Notes under the pieces: generated by a model
What the model was told of the DNA's origin: nothing
The model's input: only the letters and a program-made list of their open reading frames with translations
Databases searched by the model: none
Origin: Parerythrobacter_A sp963761775
Lineage (GTDB): Bacteria; Pseudomonadota; Alphaproteobacteria; Sphingomonadales; Sphingomonadaceae
DNA: 64,000 bases
Reading direction: 5' to 3'
Assembly (NCBI GenBank): GCA_963761775.1
Contig: CAVXIF010000005.1
Location: forward strand, 66,755 to 130,754
In this document: positions 35,147-43,394 of the stretch, piece after piece
Layout of the letters: each line of letters starts with the position of its first letter
Numbering within the stretch: the stretch's first letter is position 1
Made by a program: the position numbers and the translations under genes

Positions 35147-35857
35147 ATGATTCCCGACGCAGCAATTTCCCGGCCATCTTTCGGCACCCATACCGCAGGA
35201 AAACGGCGGCGCATCGGCTTGCTGGGCGGCAGTTTCAATCCTGCGCATGGCGGGCACCGGCGCATTTCGCTGTTTGCACGCGCCGCTTTGGGGCTGGACG
35301 AGGTGTGGTGGCTGGTGTCGCCCGGCAATCCGCTGAAACCGGCAGAGGGGATGGCTCCGCTGGAAGCGCGCTACCGTTCGGCACTGGTGCAGGGGCGGCG
35401 GGCACCGATTCGCGTCACGGCCATCGAGGCGCAGCTGGGCACGCGCTACACCGCCGATACGCTTGCGGCAGTGGCGGCGCGCTACCCGCGATGCGAGTTC
35501 GTGTGGCTGATGGGGTCGGACAATCTGGCGCAATTCCACCGCTGGCGGGCGTGGCGGCGGATCGCGCGGACAATGCCGATTGCGGTTATCGCACGACCCG
35601 GATATGCTGGTGGCGCTGTTGCGGGTCCGGCAATGGCCTGGTTGCGGCGGTTCCGTCGTCCGCTTGCCAGCTTTGTTGCTGCGGATCGCTGGAGCGCCCC
35701 TGCCCTGCTGACCCTGCGTTTCGATCCCGACAGCCGGTCCGCCACCGCCTTGCGCGATGCCGACCCCGATTGGGCAAACCGGTTCATGTCAGCATCGGGC
35801 AACGCCCCGCTATACGATCAAGTCACCCACCGTCCGATTGGCGCCGCTCGCAAATGA
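35147..35857 (+). CDS. nadD: Nicotinate-nucleotide adenylyltransferase
   Basis: NadD adenylates nicotinate mononucleotide to form deamido-NAD in NAD synthesis. The 236-residue protein shows GLLGGSFNPAHGGHRRIS (residues 23-40) with the HxGH nucleotidyltransferase motif as HGGH. The VWWLVSPGNPLKP segment follows, as does RYTADTLAAVAARYPRCEFVWLMGSDN. The usual C-terminal ISSTxIR motif is replaced by DSRSATALR, a known alphaproteobacterial variant. It leads a rightward run nadD-rsfS-rlmH that is a standard bacterial order, continued by an EnvC-like gene and ctpA. Confidence 0.93.
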   Translation: MIPDAAISRPSFGTHTAGKRRRIGLLGGSFNPAHGGHRRISLFARAALGLDEVWWLVSPGNPLKPAEGMAPLEARYRSALVQGRRAPIRVTAIEAQLGTRYTADTLAAVAARYPRCEFVWLMGSDNLAQFHRWRAWRRIARTMPIAVIARPGYAGGAVAGPAMAWLRRFRRPLASFVAADRWSAPALLTLRFDPDSRSATALRDADPDWANRFMSASGNAPLYDQVTHRPIGAARK

Positions 35858-35935
35858 GCTGCAGCGCCCCTATCTTCCCGTCAAATCCTATCTTCCCGTC
35901 CAATCCTTGCATGTGCGCAAGTCTCAGGAGCCCGA

Positions 35936-36388
35936 ATGTCCCCGAATTCCAACCCCGCCTCTTTCATGCCTGACGCCCCGACCGCGCCATCGGGCATCGT
36001 GCCCGAACCCGGCTCGTTGCTGGCGCATGTCATGGACCGGCTGGACGAGGACCAGGCGCAGGACGTTGTCGTCATCCCGCTGGAGGGCAAGTCCAGCATC
36101 GCCGATTACATGGTGATCGCTTCGGGCCGGTCGACCCGGCAAGTCGCCTCCATCGCGCAGAAGATGGCGGAAACGGTGAAGCACGCCGGTTTCGGTCCCG
36201 CCAAGCTGGAAGGGCTGCCCGCCGCCGACTGGGTGGTGCTGGATGCGGGCGATGTGGTCATCCACCTGTTCCGCCCCGAAGTGCGCACGTTCTACAACCT
36301 GGAGCGCATGTGGGGCTTTGGCGACGATACGGCCAACGATACGCTGGGCGGGCTGGACAGCACGCCGCCGACCGGTTCGGCACAATAG
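35936..36388 (+). CDS. rsfS: Ribosome silencing factor RsfS
   Basis: RsfS (RsfA/Iojap) binds ribosomal protein uL14 on the large subunit and blocks subunit joining under nutrient limitation. The 150-residue protein has an N-terminal extension of about 28 residues. The domain follows: MDRLDEDQAQDVVVIPLEGKSSIADYMVIASGRSTRQVASIA, KLEGLPAADWVVLDAGDVVIHLFRPEVRTFYNLERMW. The ATG at 35936 has CAGGAG nine bases upstream. It sits between nadD and rlmH as in many bacteria, supporting the assignment. The stop is followed within 12 bases by the rlmH start. Confidence 0.95.
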   Translation: MSPNSNPASFMPDAPTAPSGIVPEPGSLLAHVMDRLDEDQAQDVVVIPLEGKSSIADYMVIASGRSTRQVASIAQKMAETVKHAGFGPAKLEGLPAADWVVLDAGDVVIHLFRPEVRTFYNLERMWGFGDDTANDTLGGLDSTPPTGSAQ

Positions 36389-36400
36389 GCCTGACGCGCC

Positions 36401-36820
36401 CTGCTTCTCCACATTATAGCGCGGGGCAAGATCGGTCGCGGTCCGGAACAGGCGCTGGTTGACCGGTACGAAAAACGCATCGGCTGGCCCTTCCGCATGA
36501 CCGAATTGCCCGAAACCGGCGGCCAGGTGCGTCCGCCTGTCACACCATGCCGCACCATTTTGCTGGACGAACGCGGTCGCGATCTGTCCTCCGAAAAACT
36601 GGCCGCGACGCTGGGGGGCTGGCGCGATGACGGCATCCGCGAGGCGCGTTTCGTGCTGGGTGCTGCCGACGGGCATAGCGCGGCGGAGCGGGCAGAGGCC
36701 GACCTGCTGCTGGCGTTCGGTGCCGCGACGTGGCCGCACCTGCTGGCCCGCGCAATGCTGGCCGAACAGCTTTATCGCGCCACCACGATAATCGCCGGGC
36801 ATCCCTATCACCGGAGCTAA
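36401..36820 (+). CDS. rlmH: 23S rRNA (pseudouridine(1915)-N(3))-methyltransferase RlmH, CTG start
   Basis: RlmH is a SPOUT methyltransferase that methylates pseudouridine 1915 in helix 69 of the 70S ribosome. Homology begins with LLHIIARGKIGRGPEQALVDRY and continues through ILLDERGRDLSSEKLA, FVLGAADGHS and LLLAFGAATWPHLLARAMLAEQLYRA to the C-terminal GHPYHRS, which carries the conserved catalytic-region His-Pro-Tyr-His. An in-frame TGA at 36392-36394 leaves only CGC, GCC and CTG before the family start, so CTG at 36401 is the start unless a base is wrong; an internal ATG at 36497 would remove 32 conserved residues. Predicted length is 139, the family norm. Confidence 0.88.
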   Translation: MLLHIIARGKIGRGPEQALVDRYEKRIGWPFRMTELPETGGQVRPPVTPCRTILLDERGRDLSSEKLAATLGGWRDDGIREARFVLGAADGHSAAERAEADLLLAFGAATWPHLLARAMLAEQLYRATTIIAGHPYHRS

Positions 36821-36869
36821 GCGTATCATCGATAGCCAGGCAAACGGCCTTTCCTTGTAGCGCGGATAA

Positions 36870-38144
36870 ATGCAGGGTCGGCTGATGTTCTCCTATCGCA
36901 TCAGGCGCGTTGGTACTGTCGCGGCGGTTGCCATTGCCGCGTTGTCACTCGCCACGTTGGCGAGCGGGCAAGGCGCAGATATTGTCGCAGCCTCGACGCT
37001 AGATGGCGACACCTTGCGTGCGCGACTTGACAAGGCGCAGCGTGATGCCGCCGCCGCCGATGCGCGCGGGCGCGAGCTGGAAACCGAAGCCCGTGCCGCC
37101 ACCGAAGCGGCGGAGAAGACCGCGCGCGAAGCGGCGGCGCTTGCCGCGCGGATCCAGCAGGCGGAAGCAGGCATCGACGCTGCCGAGGCGCGGATCGCGC
37201 TGGTCGGGCAAGCGCGCGATGCACTCGACCTGCGGCTGGCGGAACGGCGCGAACCGCTGGTGCGCCTGACCGGAGCCTTGCAGAAACTGGCGCGCCGTCC
37301 GGTTGCCTTGTCCGTGCTGCGGCCCGGAACGCTGCGCGAAACCGTCTATCTGCGCGCCTTGCTCGACAGCACCGTGCCGCAGGTCCGCGCCCGCACCGCC
37401 GCGTTGCGGGGCGAGATCGAGCGGGGCCGCGCGCTGGAACGCGAAGCGCGGCAGGCGCTGGCTGCGCTGGAATCGACCGAAACCACGCTGGCGGAGCGCC
37501 GCAAGAGGCTGGCTACGCTGGAAACGCGGCAAAGGCTGGCGTCACGACGTACTGGCGGCGCCGCCGACCGGGAGAACGAGCGCGCACTGGCGTTGGCGGA
37601 GGAGGCGGGCGACCTCGATTCGCTGGTCGACAGCATCGACGCGGTGGGTGCTTTGCGCGAAGAGCTGGCGGCCCTGCCGGGTCCGATGCTGCGGCCTGCC
37701 CAAATCGATGCACAACCCGGTGCAAGGGCCAGCGGGCAGGCGCGCGACACGATCGCCGCACGGCAGCAGGACAGCACCCCGCCGCCCGCGTTCCGTCTGC
37801 CCGTCATCGGGCGCACGCTGGCGGGGTTCGGCGCGCGCGATGCCAGCGGCGTGGCCAGCACCGGGCTGGCATTGCGTCCGGGCGACGGGGCGCAAGTGGT
37901 CGCACCTGCTGCCGGTCGCGTGGCGTTTTCGGGCCCCTATCGCGGCTATGACCGCATCGTCATCCTCGAACATGACGGCGCGCTGACCAGCCTCGTCACC
38001 GGCCTTGCCCGCGCCGATGTCGCGGTAGGCGACGAACTGGTCGCGGGCGCACCGCTGGGCGTGGCGGGTACCGGCGAGCCAACAGTGACGCTGGAAATCC
38101 GGCGCGACGGCCGTCCGGTCGATCCGCTGCGCTACGTTAGGTAA
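36870..38144 (+). CDS. EnvC-like murein hydrolase activator (degenerate LytM domain)
   Basis: This 424-residue secreted protein has a signal peptide (residues about 8-36), a long Ala/Arg/Glu-rich coiled coil (45-260) and a C-terminal LytM-like domain (about 315-424). The catalytic zinc ligands are missing: the HxGLD position reads TGLAL and the HLH position reads EPTVTLEIRR. This is the pattern of EnvC/NlpD-type activators, which switch on amidases during septum splitting rather than cut peptidoglycan themselves. Start may be ATG 36870 or ATG 36885. It is followed by ctpA after 114 bases, an EnvC-CtpA order that is common in alphaproteobacteria. Confidence 0.88.
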   Translation: MQGRLMFSYRIRRVGTVAAVAIAALSLATLASGQGADIVAASTLDGDTLRARLDKAQRDAAAADARGRELETEARAATEAAEKTAREAAALAARIQQAEAGIDAAEARIALVGQARDALDLRLAERREPLVRLTGALQKLARRPVALSVLRPGTLRETVYLRALLDSTVPQVRARTAALRGEIERGRALEREARQALAALESTETTLAERRKRLATLETRQRLASRRTGGAADRENERALALAEEAGDLDSLVDSIDAVGALREELAALPGPMLRPAQIDAQPGARASGQARDTIAARQQDSTPPPAFRLPVIGRTLAGFGARDASGVASTGLALRPGDGAQVVAPAAGRVAFSGPYRGYDRIVILEHDGALTSLVTGLARADVAVGDELVAGAPLGVAGTGEPTVTLEIRRDGRPVDPLRYVR

Positions 38145-38258
38145 ATGTTGCGCAACCGCCCCCGAACGGGACGCGCGGCAGGCGTGTGTCGCCTCAGCTA
38201 GCGTTCACCCCGCGCGCGCGATAGAAGTGCAGACCCACACAAAGGCTGATCCGATATC

Positions 38259-39623
38259 ATGAACCGTTCCTCCTTTTCTGCCGCATCCTTCAAATCCTTC
38301 CTGCGCGCGTCCGCGCTGGTGACGGCGGTGGCGCTGATCCCCGCGACCACGGCGGGCATGGCGCAGGTGGACGGGCGCGCCGGGCCGGAGTTTGCCAAGC
38401 TGTTCGCCACGTACCAGCGGATCAAGGCCAGCTATGTCGAGCCGGTCGAGGACGAAAAGCTGATTCGCGGCGCAATCGACGGGATGCTCGCCAGCCTCGA
38501 TCCGCACAGCGCCTATCTCGACGGGACCGACCTGCAACGCCTCGAAACGATGATCGACGGCAATTATTCGGGGCTGGGCCTGTCGGTGCTGATGGATGAT
38601 GGCGCGGTGAAAGTGATTTCGCCGTTCCGGGGCAGTCCGGCGGAAGAGGCGGGCCTGAAAGCGGGCGATTTCATCACGCATCTGGACGGCGACCTGATCT
38701 ATGGCGGCGAGCTGGACGAAGCGGTCAGCCGGATGCGCGGCAAGGCGGGCACCTCCATTCGCCTGACCATCTTCCGCAGCGGGCGCGACGAGCCGTTCGA
38801 TGTCAGCGTGACGCGCGGCGTGATCGAGCTGGAGCCGGTGACGCACGCACTGAACGACGGCAATATCGGAGTGATCTCGGTCAACGAATTCAGCCGCGAT
38901 GTCGGTGCGGACGTGTTCGCGGCATGGCAGGCGTTGCAGACGGAAGCGACGGGTCCGCTGAACGGCCTCGTGCTCGACCTGCGCCGCAATCCCGGCGGTT
39001 CGCTGGACGAGGCGGTGGCGCTGTCCGACCTGTTCCTGGACGAGGGGCGCATCGTGTCGCAGCGCGGCCGGGCGCGGGGCGAAACCATATTCTACGAATC
39101 GGAAAGCGCGTTTCGCGGCGAAATTGCCGAGGGCCTGCCGATGGTGGTGCTGATCGATGCAGGCTCCGCCTCCGCATCGGAAATCGTCGCCGGCGCGTTG
39201 CAGGACCATCGCCGCGCGGTGATCATGGGCGAAACCAGTTTCGGCAAGGGCAGCGTGCAGTCGCTGCTGATGCTGGACCGGCAGACCGCGCTGAAATTGA
39301 CCACGGCGCGCTATTATACGCCGGCGGGCCATTCGGTGCAGGAAGGCGGCATCACGCCCGATATCAAGGTGCCGCAGCTGTCCGACCCCGATGCGGCGAA
39401 GCGGGCCAAGTTCCAGCTGCGCGAATCGGACTTGCGCGGCCACCTGGTGAACGAGGCGGCGCTGAAAGACGAAGAGCTGGAGCGTGACAGGCAGCCCGAT
39501 CCGCGTTTCACGCTGACGGCGGAACAGCTGGAGGAGCAGGGCATCGAGGATTACCAGCTGCATTATGCCATGCAGACACTGCGCCGCACCACGCCGGGGC
39601 GCAGCACCGTCGCCAAGCGATAG
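38259..39623 (+). CDS. ctpA: S41 family C-terminal processing peptidase (CtpA)
   Basis: This is a periplasmic serine protease of 454 residues with a signal peptide (1-35, cut near MAQ), an N-terminal domain, a PDZ domain (about 98-180, with SGLGLSVLMDDG and SPFRGSPAEEAGLKAGD) and the S41 core. The Ser/Lys dyad is predicted at Ser305 in AGSASASEI and Lys330 in TSFGKGSVQ. It trims or degrades envelope proteins, including peptidoglycan-modifying enzymes in several bacteria. Position downstream of the EnvC-like activator suggests a role in controlling septal hydrolysis, though this is inference. Confidence 0.94.
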   Translation: MNRSSFSAASFKSFLRASALVTAVALIPATTAGMAQVDGRAGPEFAKLFATYQRIKASYVEPVEDEKLIRGAIDGMLASLDPHSAYLDGTDLQRLETMIDGNYSGLGLSVLMDDGAVKVISPFRGSPAEEAGLKAGDFITHLDGDLIYGGELDEAVSRMRGKAGTSIRLTIFRSGRDEPFDVSVTRGVIELEPVTHALNDGNIGVISVNEFSRDVGADVFAAWQALQTEATGPLNGLVLDLRRNPGGSLDEAVALSDLFLDEGRIVSQRGRARGETIFYESESAFRGEIAEGLPMVVLIDAGSASASEIVAGALQDHRRAVIMGETSFGKGSVQSLLMLDRQTALKLTTARYYTPAGHSVQEGGITPDIKVPQLSDPDAAKRAKFQLRESDLRGHLVNEAALKDEELERDRQPDPRFTLTAEQLEEQGIEDYQLHYAMQTLRRTTPGRSTVAKR

Positions 39624-39631
39624 CGCGGGAT

Positions 39632-40116
39632 ATGACGCCTGCCACCTTGCTCGCTCGCCGTCTGGCGCTGGGCGTTCCGGCGCTGTTGCTGGCGGGTGCC
39701 TATGTCTCGCAATACGGCTTCGGCCTGTATCCGTGCGAAATGTGCATGTGGCAGCGCTATCCGCATTTCGCGGCGGTTGCGTCTTGGGCTGGTTGCCACG
39801 GTACAGCGCGCCCGGTCGCAGCTGGCCGCTCCGCGTCTGGATTGCGCTTGCGGGTCTCGCGATACTCGCATCGGGCCTCGTCGGCGGGTTTCACGCGGGC
39901 GTCGAATATGGCTGGTGGGAAGGGATCACCGACTGCGCGCTGACCGTCGCAGGCGGCGGAAATGCGCTGGATGCCGTGCTGTCCGCGCCGCTAACGCGAT
40001 GCGACCAGGCACCTTGGACGCTGTTGGGCGTTAGTCTGGCAGGGTGGAACTTCATCGTTTCCGCTTCTGCCGCCATCGGCATCTTTGCCCTGCTCGCCCG
40101 AAAGACGCATTCATGA
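39632..40116 (+). CDS. Disulfide bond formation protein B family, frameshifted
   Basis: This is a DsbB-like inner-membrane quinone reductase of about 160 residues, which reoxidises DsbA-type thiol oxidases. The first part (MTPATLLARRLALG to the CEMC pair in YPCEMCMWQRYPHFAAVA) is in one frame. After it, LGWLPRYSAPGRSWPLRVW, ALAGLAILASGLVGGFHAGVE and the second-cysteine region (ITDCAL and LTRCDQAPW) follow in another, through to a final helix (NFIVSASAAIGIFALLA). One base missing near 39780 restores the frame. It begins 8 bases after the ctpA stop and its stop overlaps the ATG at 40113 of the COQ7 gene. Confidence 0.82.
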
Positions 40117-40684
40117 CTGCCCTCAACCCTACCGAAACAACGCTGCGACTGACGATACCCCGCCCAACCGCCCCGAGACCGAACGAATGATCCGCGTCGA
40201 TCAGGCGGGCGAATTCGGCGCGACGCGCATTTACGAAGGCCAGCTGGCGGTCATGGGCGACCGGCATCCGATGTCCGCCGAAATCGCGCATATGGCATCG
40301 CAGGAAGCGGTGCATCGCGAGAAATTCGATGCGCTGATGGCGAAGCGCGGCGTGCGCCCTACGGCGTTGCAGCCCTTGTGGTCGATGGCGGGCTATGCGC
40401 TGGGTGCAGGCACCGCGCTGATCGGGCCGGAAGCGGCTATGGCCTGCACCGCGGCGGTCGAAACCGAGATCGACAAGCATTATTCGGACCAGCTCGACGT
40501 GCTTGCCGAGACGAACGACGACCCCGAACTGGCAGGGATGATCGAGCAATTCCGAGAGGACGAGCGGGACCATCACGATACCGCCATCGCATCGGGCGCG
40601 GAACAGGCTCCTGCCTATGCGTTGCTCAGCGGCGCGATCCGTTTGGGCTGCCGCGTTGCGATCAAGGTCTCGCAGCGCATTTAG
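40113..40684 (+). CDS. coq7: Demethoxyubiquinone hydroxylase family protein (COQ7), uncertain N-terminus
   Basis: COQ7 is a membrane-associated di-iron enzyme of ubiquinone synthesis that hydroxylates the ring at C6. The conserved core runs from MIRVDQAGEFGATRIYEGQ (ATG at 40187) to the end. Di-iron ligands are visible as Glu in AGEFGATRI, E-x2-H in EAVHREKF, Glu in ETEID and E-x2-H in EDERDHH. The ATG at 40113 overlaps the dsbB-like stop and gives a plausible start (MTALNPTE), but a frame change between 40113 and 40160 is needed to join it to the TDDTPPNRPETER segment. Core length of 165 residues from 40187 is family-typical. Confidence 0.9.
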
Positions 40685-40747
40685 CTTCACCGCCTATTCA
40701 GCGCGGTTGCACCACATACAGAATAACACCTTGTCACGGAATTCAGC

Positions 40748-41396
40748 ATGAAACTCGCCGCACTTGCCCTCCCTTTCGCGCTCCTTGCTGCGCCCGCGAT
40801 GGCGCAGACCGGGCCGCAAGACCTGCCCGACGATGTGCAGACGTCGATCCTGTACGGCGATGACGCCGCACCCGAATGCCCCGCCGACATCATCTGCATC
40901 GTCGCGCGCCTGCCGGAGAACGACCGCTATCGTATTCCGGAAAACCTGCGTTTCAGCACCGATCCGGAAAACACCGCATGGGCGAAGCGGGTCGAGTCGC
41001 TGGAGTTCATCGGGCGTTCGGGGACGCTGTCCTGCTCCACCGCAGGCGCGGGCGGCTTTACCGGTTGTACGCAGGAGCTGATCCGGCAGGCCTATGGCGA
41101 AAAACGCGCTGCCTCCGCCGTGCGTTTCGCCGATCTGATCCAGGCCGCGCGCGAGGAACGGTTGCAGACCATCGACGAAACCGCTGCCGACGAACAGGCG
41201 CGGGTCGAGCAGATCGAAAAGGCATACATGGAACGGCTGGAAGCGGAGCGTGCTGCACCGGTTGGCGAGGAAGCGGTCGATCCCGACCTGCCGCCGGTCG
41301 AGGCTGTTACGGGTCGTGAACTCGGCTCCGCGCCCGTTCGAAGGCACGACGTTCGACGATGGTGATGAAGAAGTGCTTGCCGTTGCCACAAGGTGA
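40748..41396 (+). CDS. Secreted protein of unknown function, possible 3' frameshift
   Basis: This periplasmic protein has a signal peptide (residues 1-20, ending PAMA then Q) and a mature part with four cysteines (CPADIIC and SCSTAGAGGFTGC). It ends in an acidic helical stretch (ARVEQIEKAYMERLEAERAA). I do not recognise the family. As given, the frame ends at 41365 with an odd basic tail (VRRHDVRRW). Dropping one C near 41334 gives PFEGTTFDDGDEEVLAVATR and a stop at 41394-41396, which fits the acidic composition better, so I extend the gene to there. It lies between coq7 and a 23-base inverted repeat. Confidence 0.7.
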
Positions 41397-41419
41397 GTAG
41401 CGCCGCAGGCAGGACTTAG

Positions 41420-41492
41420 GTTCACACGAAGACACGAAGATGGTGTCGATAGGCGTCAACGTCGCTCGGCATCTTCGTGTCTTCGTGTGAAC
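41420..41492. repeat. Perfect 23-base inverted repeat between convergent genes
   Basis: Arms at 41420-41442 and 41470-41492 are exact reverse complements, built around CACGAAGACACGAAGA and its complement, with a 27-base loop. Within each arm ACACGAAG/ACACGAAG occurs as a short direct repeat. It sits between the secreted-protein gene and the convergent epimerase gene and may be a bidirectional terminator or a dispersed REP-like element. No T tract follows. Confidence 0.85.
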
Positions 41493-41518
41493 AATAACAG
41501 CGCTACGCGTGTTCGGCT

Positions 41519-42532
41519 TCAAACTCCGTAATACTCGCGATACCACGCAACAAACTGGCGGATACCCTCGCGGTAATCGGTCTGCGGGGCGTAGCCGGTC
41601 AGCGATTTCAGCAAGTCGGCATTGGCCCATGTCGCGGGCACGTCGCCCTTTTGCATGTCCATCATGTTGCGCACCGCCTCGCGCCCGCATTCCGCCTCGA
41701 TCGCGTCGATGAAATCGGTCAGCTTCACCTTGTCGCCATTGCCGATATTGACCACGCGATAGGGCGCGACGGGGGACAGGCTGTCGCCTTCGGCAATGTC
41801 GTCGGCGCTTTCGGGTCGCACGGGTGCTGCGTCGATCAGCAGGCGGATGCCGCGCACCAGATCGGTCACGAAGGTGAAGTCGCGATACATCTCGCCGTGG
41901 TTGTAGATATCGATAGGGGTGCCATCGAGGATACCCTTGGTGAACTTGAACAGCGCCATGTCCGGCCGTCCCCACGGCCCATAGACCGTAAAGAAGCGGA
42001 ACATGGTGGTCGGCAGGGTCCACAGATGGGCGTAGCTGTGCGCCATCGACTCGTTCGCCTTCTTCGTGGCGGCATAGAGCGTCATGGGCGTTTCCACCCG
42101 CTCGCACTCGTCGAACGGCATGTCCGTGTTCGCGCCGTAGACGCTGCTGGTGCTGGCCATCAGCAGGTGATCGACCGCCAGCTCGCGCGCGCATTCCATC
42201 ACGTTGAACGTGCCGGTAATATTGGCGTCGATATAGGCGCGCGGGTTTTCCAGGCTGTAGCGCACCCCCGCCTGCGCCGCGAGATGCACGATCACGTCGG
42301 GTGCCGCTTCGGTCACGACCTTTTGCAGCGTCTCGAAATCCTCCAGCATGCCCAGATGCGCGCTGAAATGTTCGTTCTGCAGCAGCATCTGGTGCCGCCG
42401 TTCCTTGAGCCGCACGTCGTAATAATCGGTCATCCCGTCATAGCCGACGACGCGGAACCCCTCGGCCAGCAGCAGGCGGGCGAGGTGGAAGCCGATGAAG
42501 CCGGCCGTGCCGGTGACGAAGACGGTGCGCAT
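41519..42532 (-). CDS. NAD-dependent nucleotide-sugar epimerase (UDP-glucuronate 4-epimerase-like)
   Basis: This 337-residue short-chain-type sugar-nucleotide enzyme is closest by pattern to UDP-glucuronate 4-epimerases (CapI/LpsL type). The NAD-binding GxxGxxG is FVTGTAGFIGFHLA (residues 5-18). The catalytic Ser/Tyr/Lys are in MASTSSVYG and YAATKKANE, and substrate region motifs include RFFTVYGPWGRPDMALF and YRDFTFVTDLV. It would supply galacturonate-type precursors for polysaccharide or lipid A-linked glycans; no glycosyltransferase genes are near. It is followed upstream by fabI after 28 bases on the same strand. Confidence 0.9.
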   Translation of the reverse strand: MRTVFVTGTAGFIGFHLARLLLAEGFRVVGYDGMTDYYDVRLKERRHQMLLQNEHFSAHLGMLEDFETLQKVVTEAAPDVIVHLAAQAGVRYSLENPRAYIDANITGTFNVMECARELAVDHLLMASTSSVYGANTDMPFDECERVETPMTLYAATKKANESMAHSYAHLWTLPTTMFRFFTVYGPWGRPDMALFKFTKGILDGTPIDIYNHGEMYRDFTFVTDLVRGIRLLIDAAPVRPESADDIAEGDSLSPVAPYRVVNIGNGDKVKLTDFIDAIEAECGREAVRNMMDMQKGDVPATWANADLLKSLTGYAPQTDYREGIRQFVAWYREYYGV

Positions 42533-42560
42533 GCCCGCGGCGTTAGCGGAATACGGGCCC

Positions 42561-43394
42561 TTAATCCAACGTGATATCGGGCGCGTCTTCCTGTTTCATG
42601 CCGACCGTGTGGTAGCCCGCATCGACATGGTGGACCTCGCCCGTCACGCCGCTGGCAAGATCGGAACACAGATACAGGCCCGCCCCGCCGACATCGTCGA
42701 TAGTGACGTTGCGCCGCAGCGGCGCATTCGCCTCGTTCCAGCGCAGGATATAGCGGAAATCGCCGATGCCGCTGGCGGCCAGCGTCTTGATCGGCCCCGC
42801 GCTGATCGCGTTCACGCGGATGCCGTCCGGCCCCAGATCGTTGGCGAGATATTGCACGCTGGTTTCCAGCGCGGCCTTGGCGACGCCCATGACGTTGTAA
42901 TGCGGAATGACCTTTTCCGCGCCGTAATAGGTCAGCGTCACGATGCTGCCGCCCGGACCCCCTTCTTTCGTGGATGGCATCATCCGCGCCGCCCGCTGCG
43001 CCACCGCGACCAGCGAGTAGGCGGAGATGTTCATCGTCATCAGGAAATTGTCGAGGCTGGTATCGACATATTTGCCGCGCAGCTCGTTCTTGTCCGAAAA
43101 TCCGATGGCGTGGACCACGAAATCCAGCGTGTCCCATCGCTCGCGCAACGTGTCGAAGGCTGTGTCCAGCGCAGCCATGTCGGACACATCGCAAGGGAAG
43201 GTGAAGTCCGACCCCAGCTGAGCGGCCAGCGGTTTCACCCGCTTTGCCAGCGCATCGCCCTGATAGGTAAAGGCCAGCTCCGCCCCGTGCTCGGCCAGTT
43301 TCTGCGCGATGCCCCAGGCGAGCGATTTGTCATTCGCAAGGCCCATGATGAGGCCCCGCTTTCCTTGCATCAATCCGCCGGTATTCTGGGTCAT
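42561..43394 (-). CDS. fabI: Enoyl-[acyl-carrier-protein] reductase (NADH), FabI
   Basis: FabI reduces enoyl-ACP in the last step of each fatty-acid elongation cycle. The 277-residue protein has GLIMGLANDKSLAWGIA near the N-terminus (nucleotide binding), CDVSDMAALD and HAIGFSDKNELRGKY. The catalytic Tyr and Lys are in TYYGAEKVIPHYNVMGVAKAAL (Tyr156, Tyr166 and Lys173). The end reads GEVHHVDAGYHTVGM, typical of FabI. The ATG at 43394 overlaps the stop of the YihY gene (ATGA). This is the drug target of triclosan-like inhibitors; residues around the pocket look normal. Confidence 0.96.
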   Translation of the reverse strand: MTQNTGGLMQGKRGLIMGLANDKSLAWGIAQKLAEHGAELAFTYQGDALAKRVKPLAAQLGSDFTFPCDVSDMAALDTAFDTLRERWDTLDFVVHAIGFSDKNELRGKYVDTSLDNFLMTMNISAYSLVAVAQRAARMMPSTKEGGPGGSIVTLTYYGAEKVIPHYNVMGVAKAALETSVQYLANDLGPDGIRVNAISAGPIKTLAASGIGDFRYILRWNEANAPLRRNVTIDDVGGAGLYLCSDLASGVTGEVHHVDAGYHTVGMKQEDAPDITLD

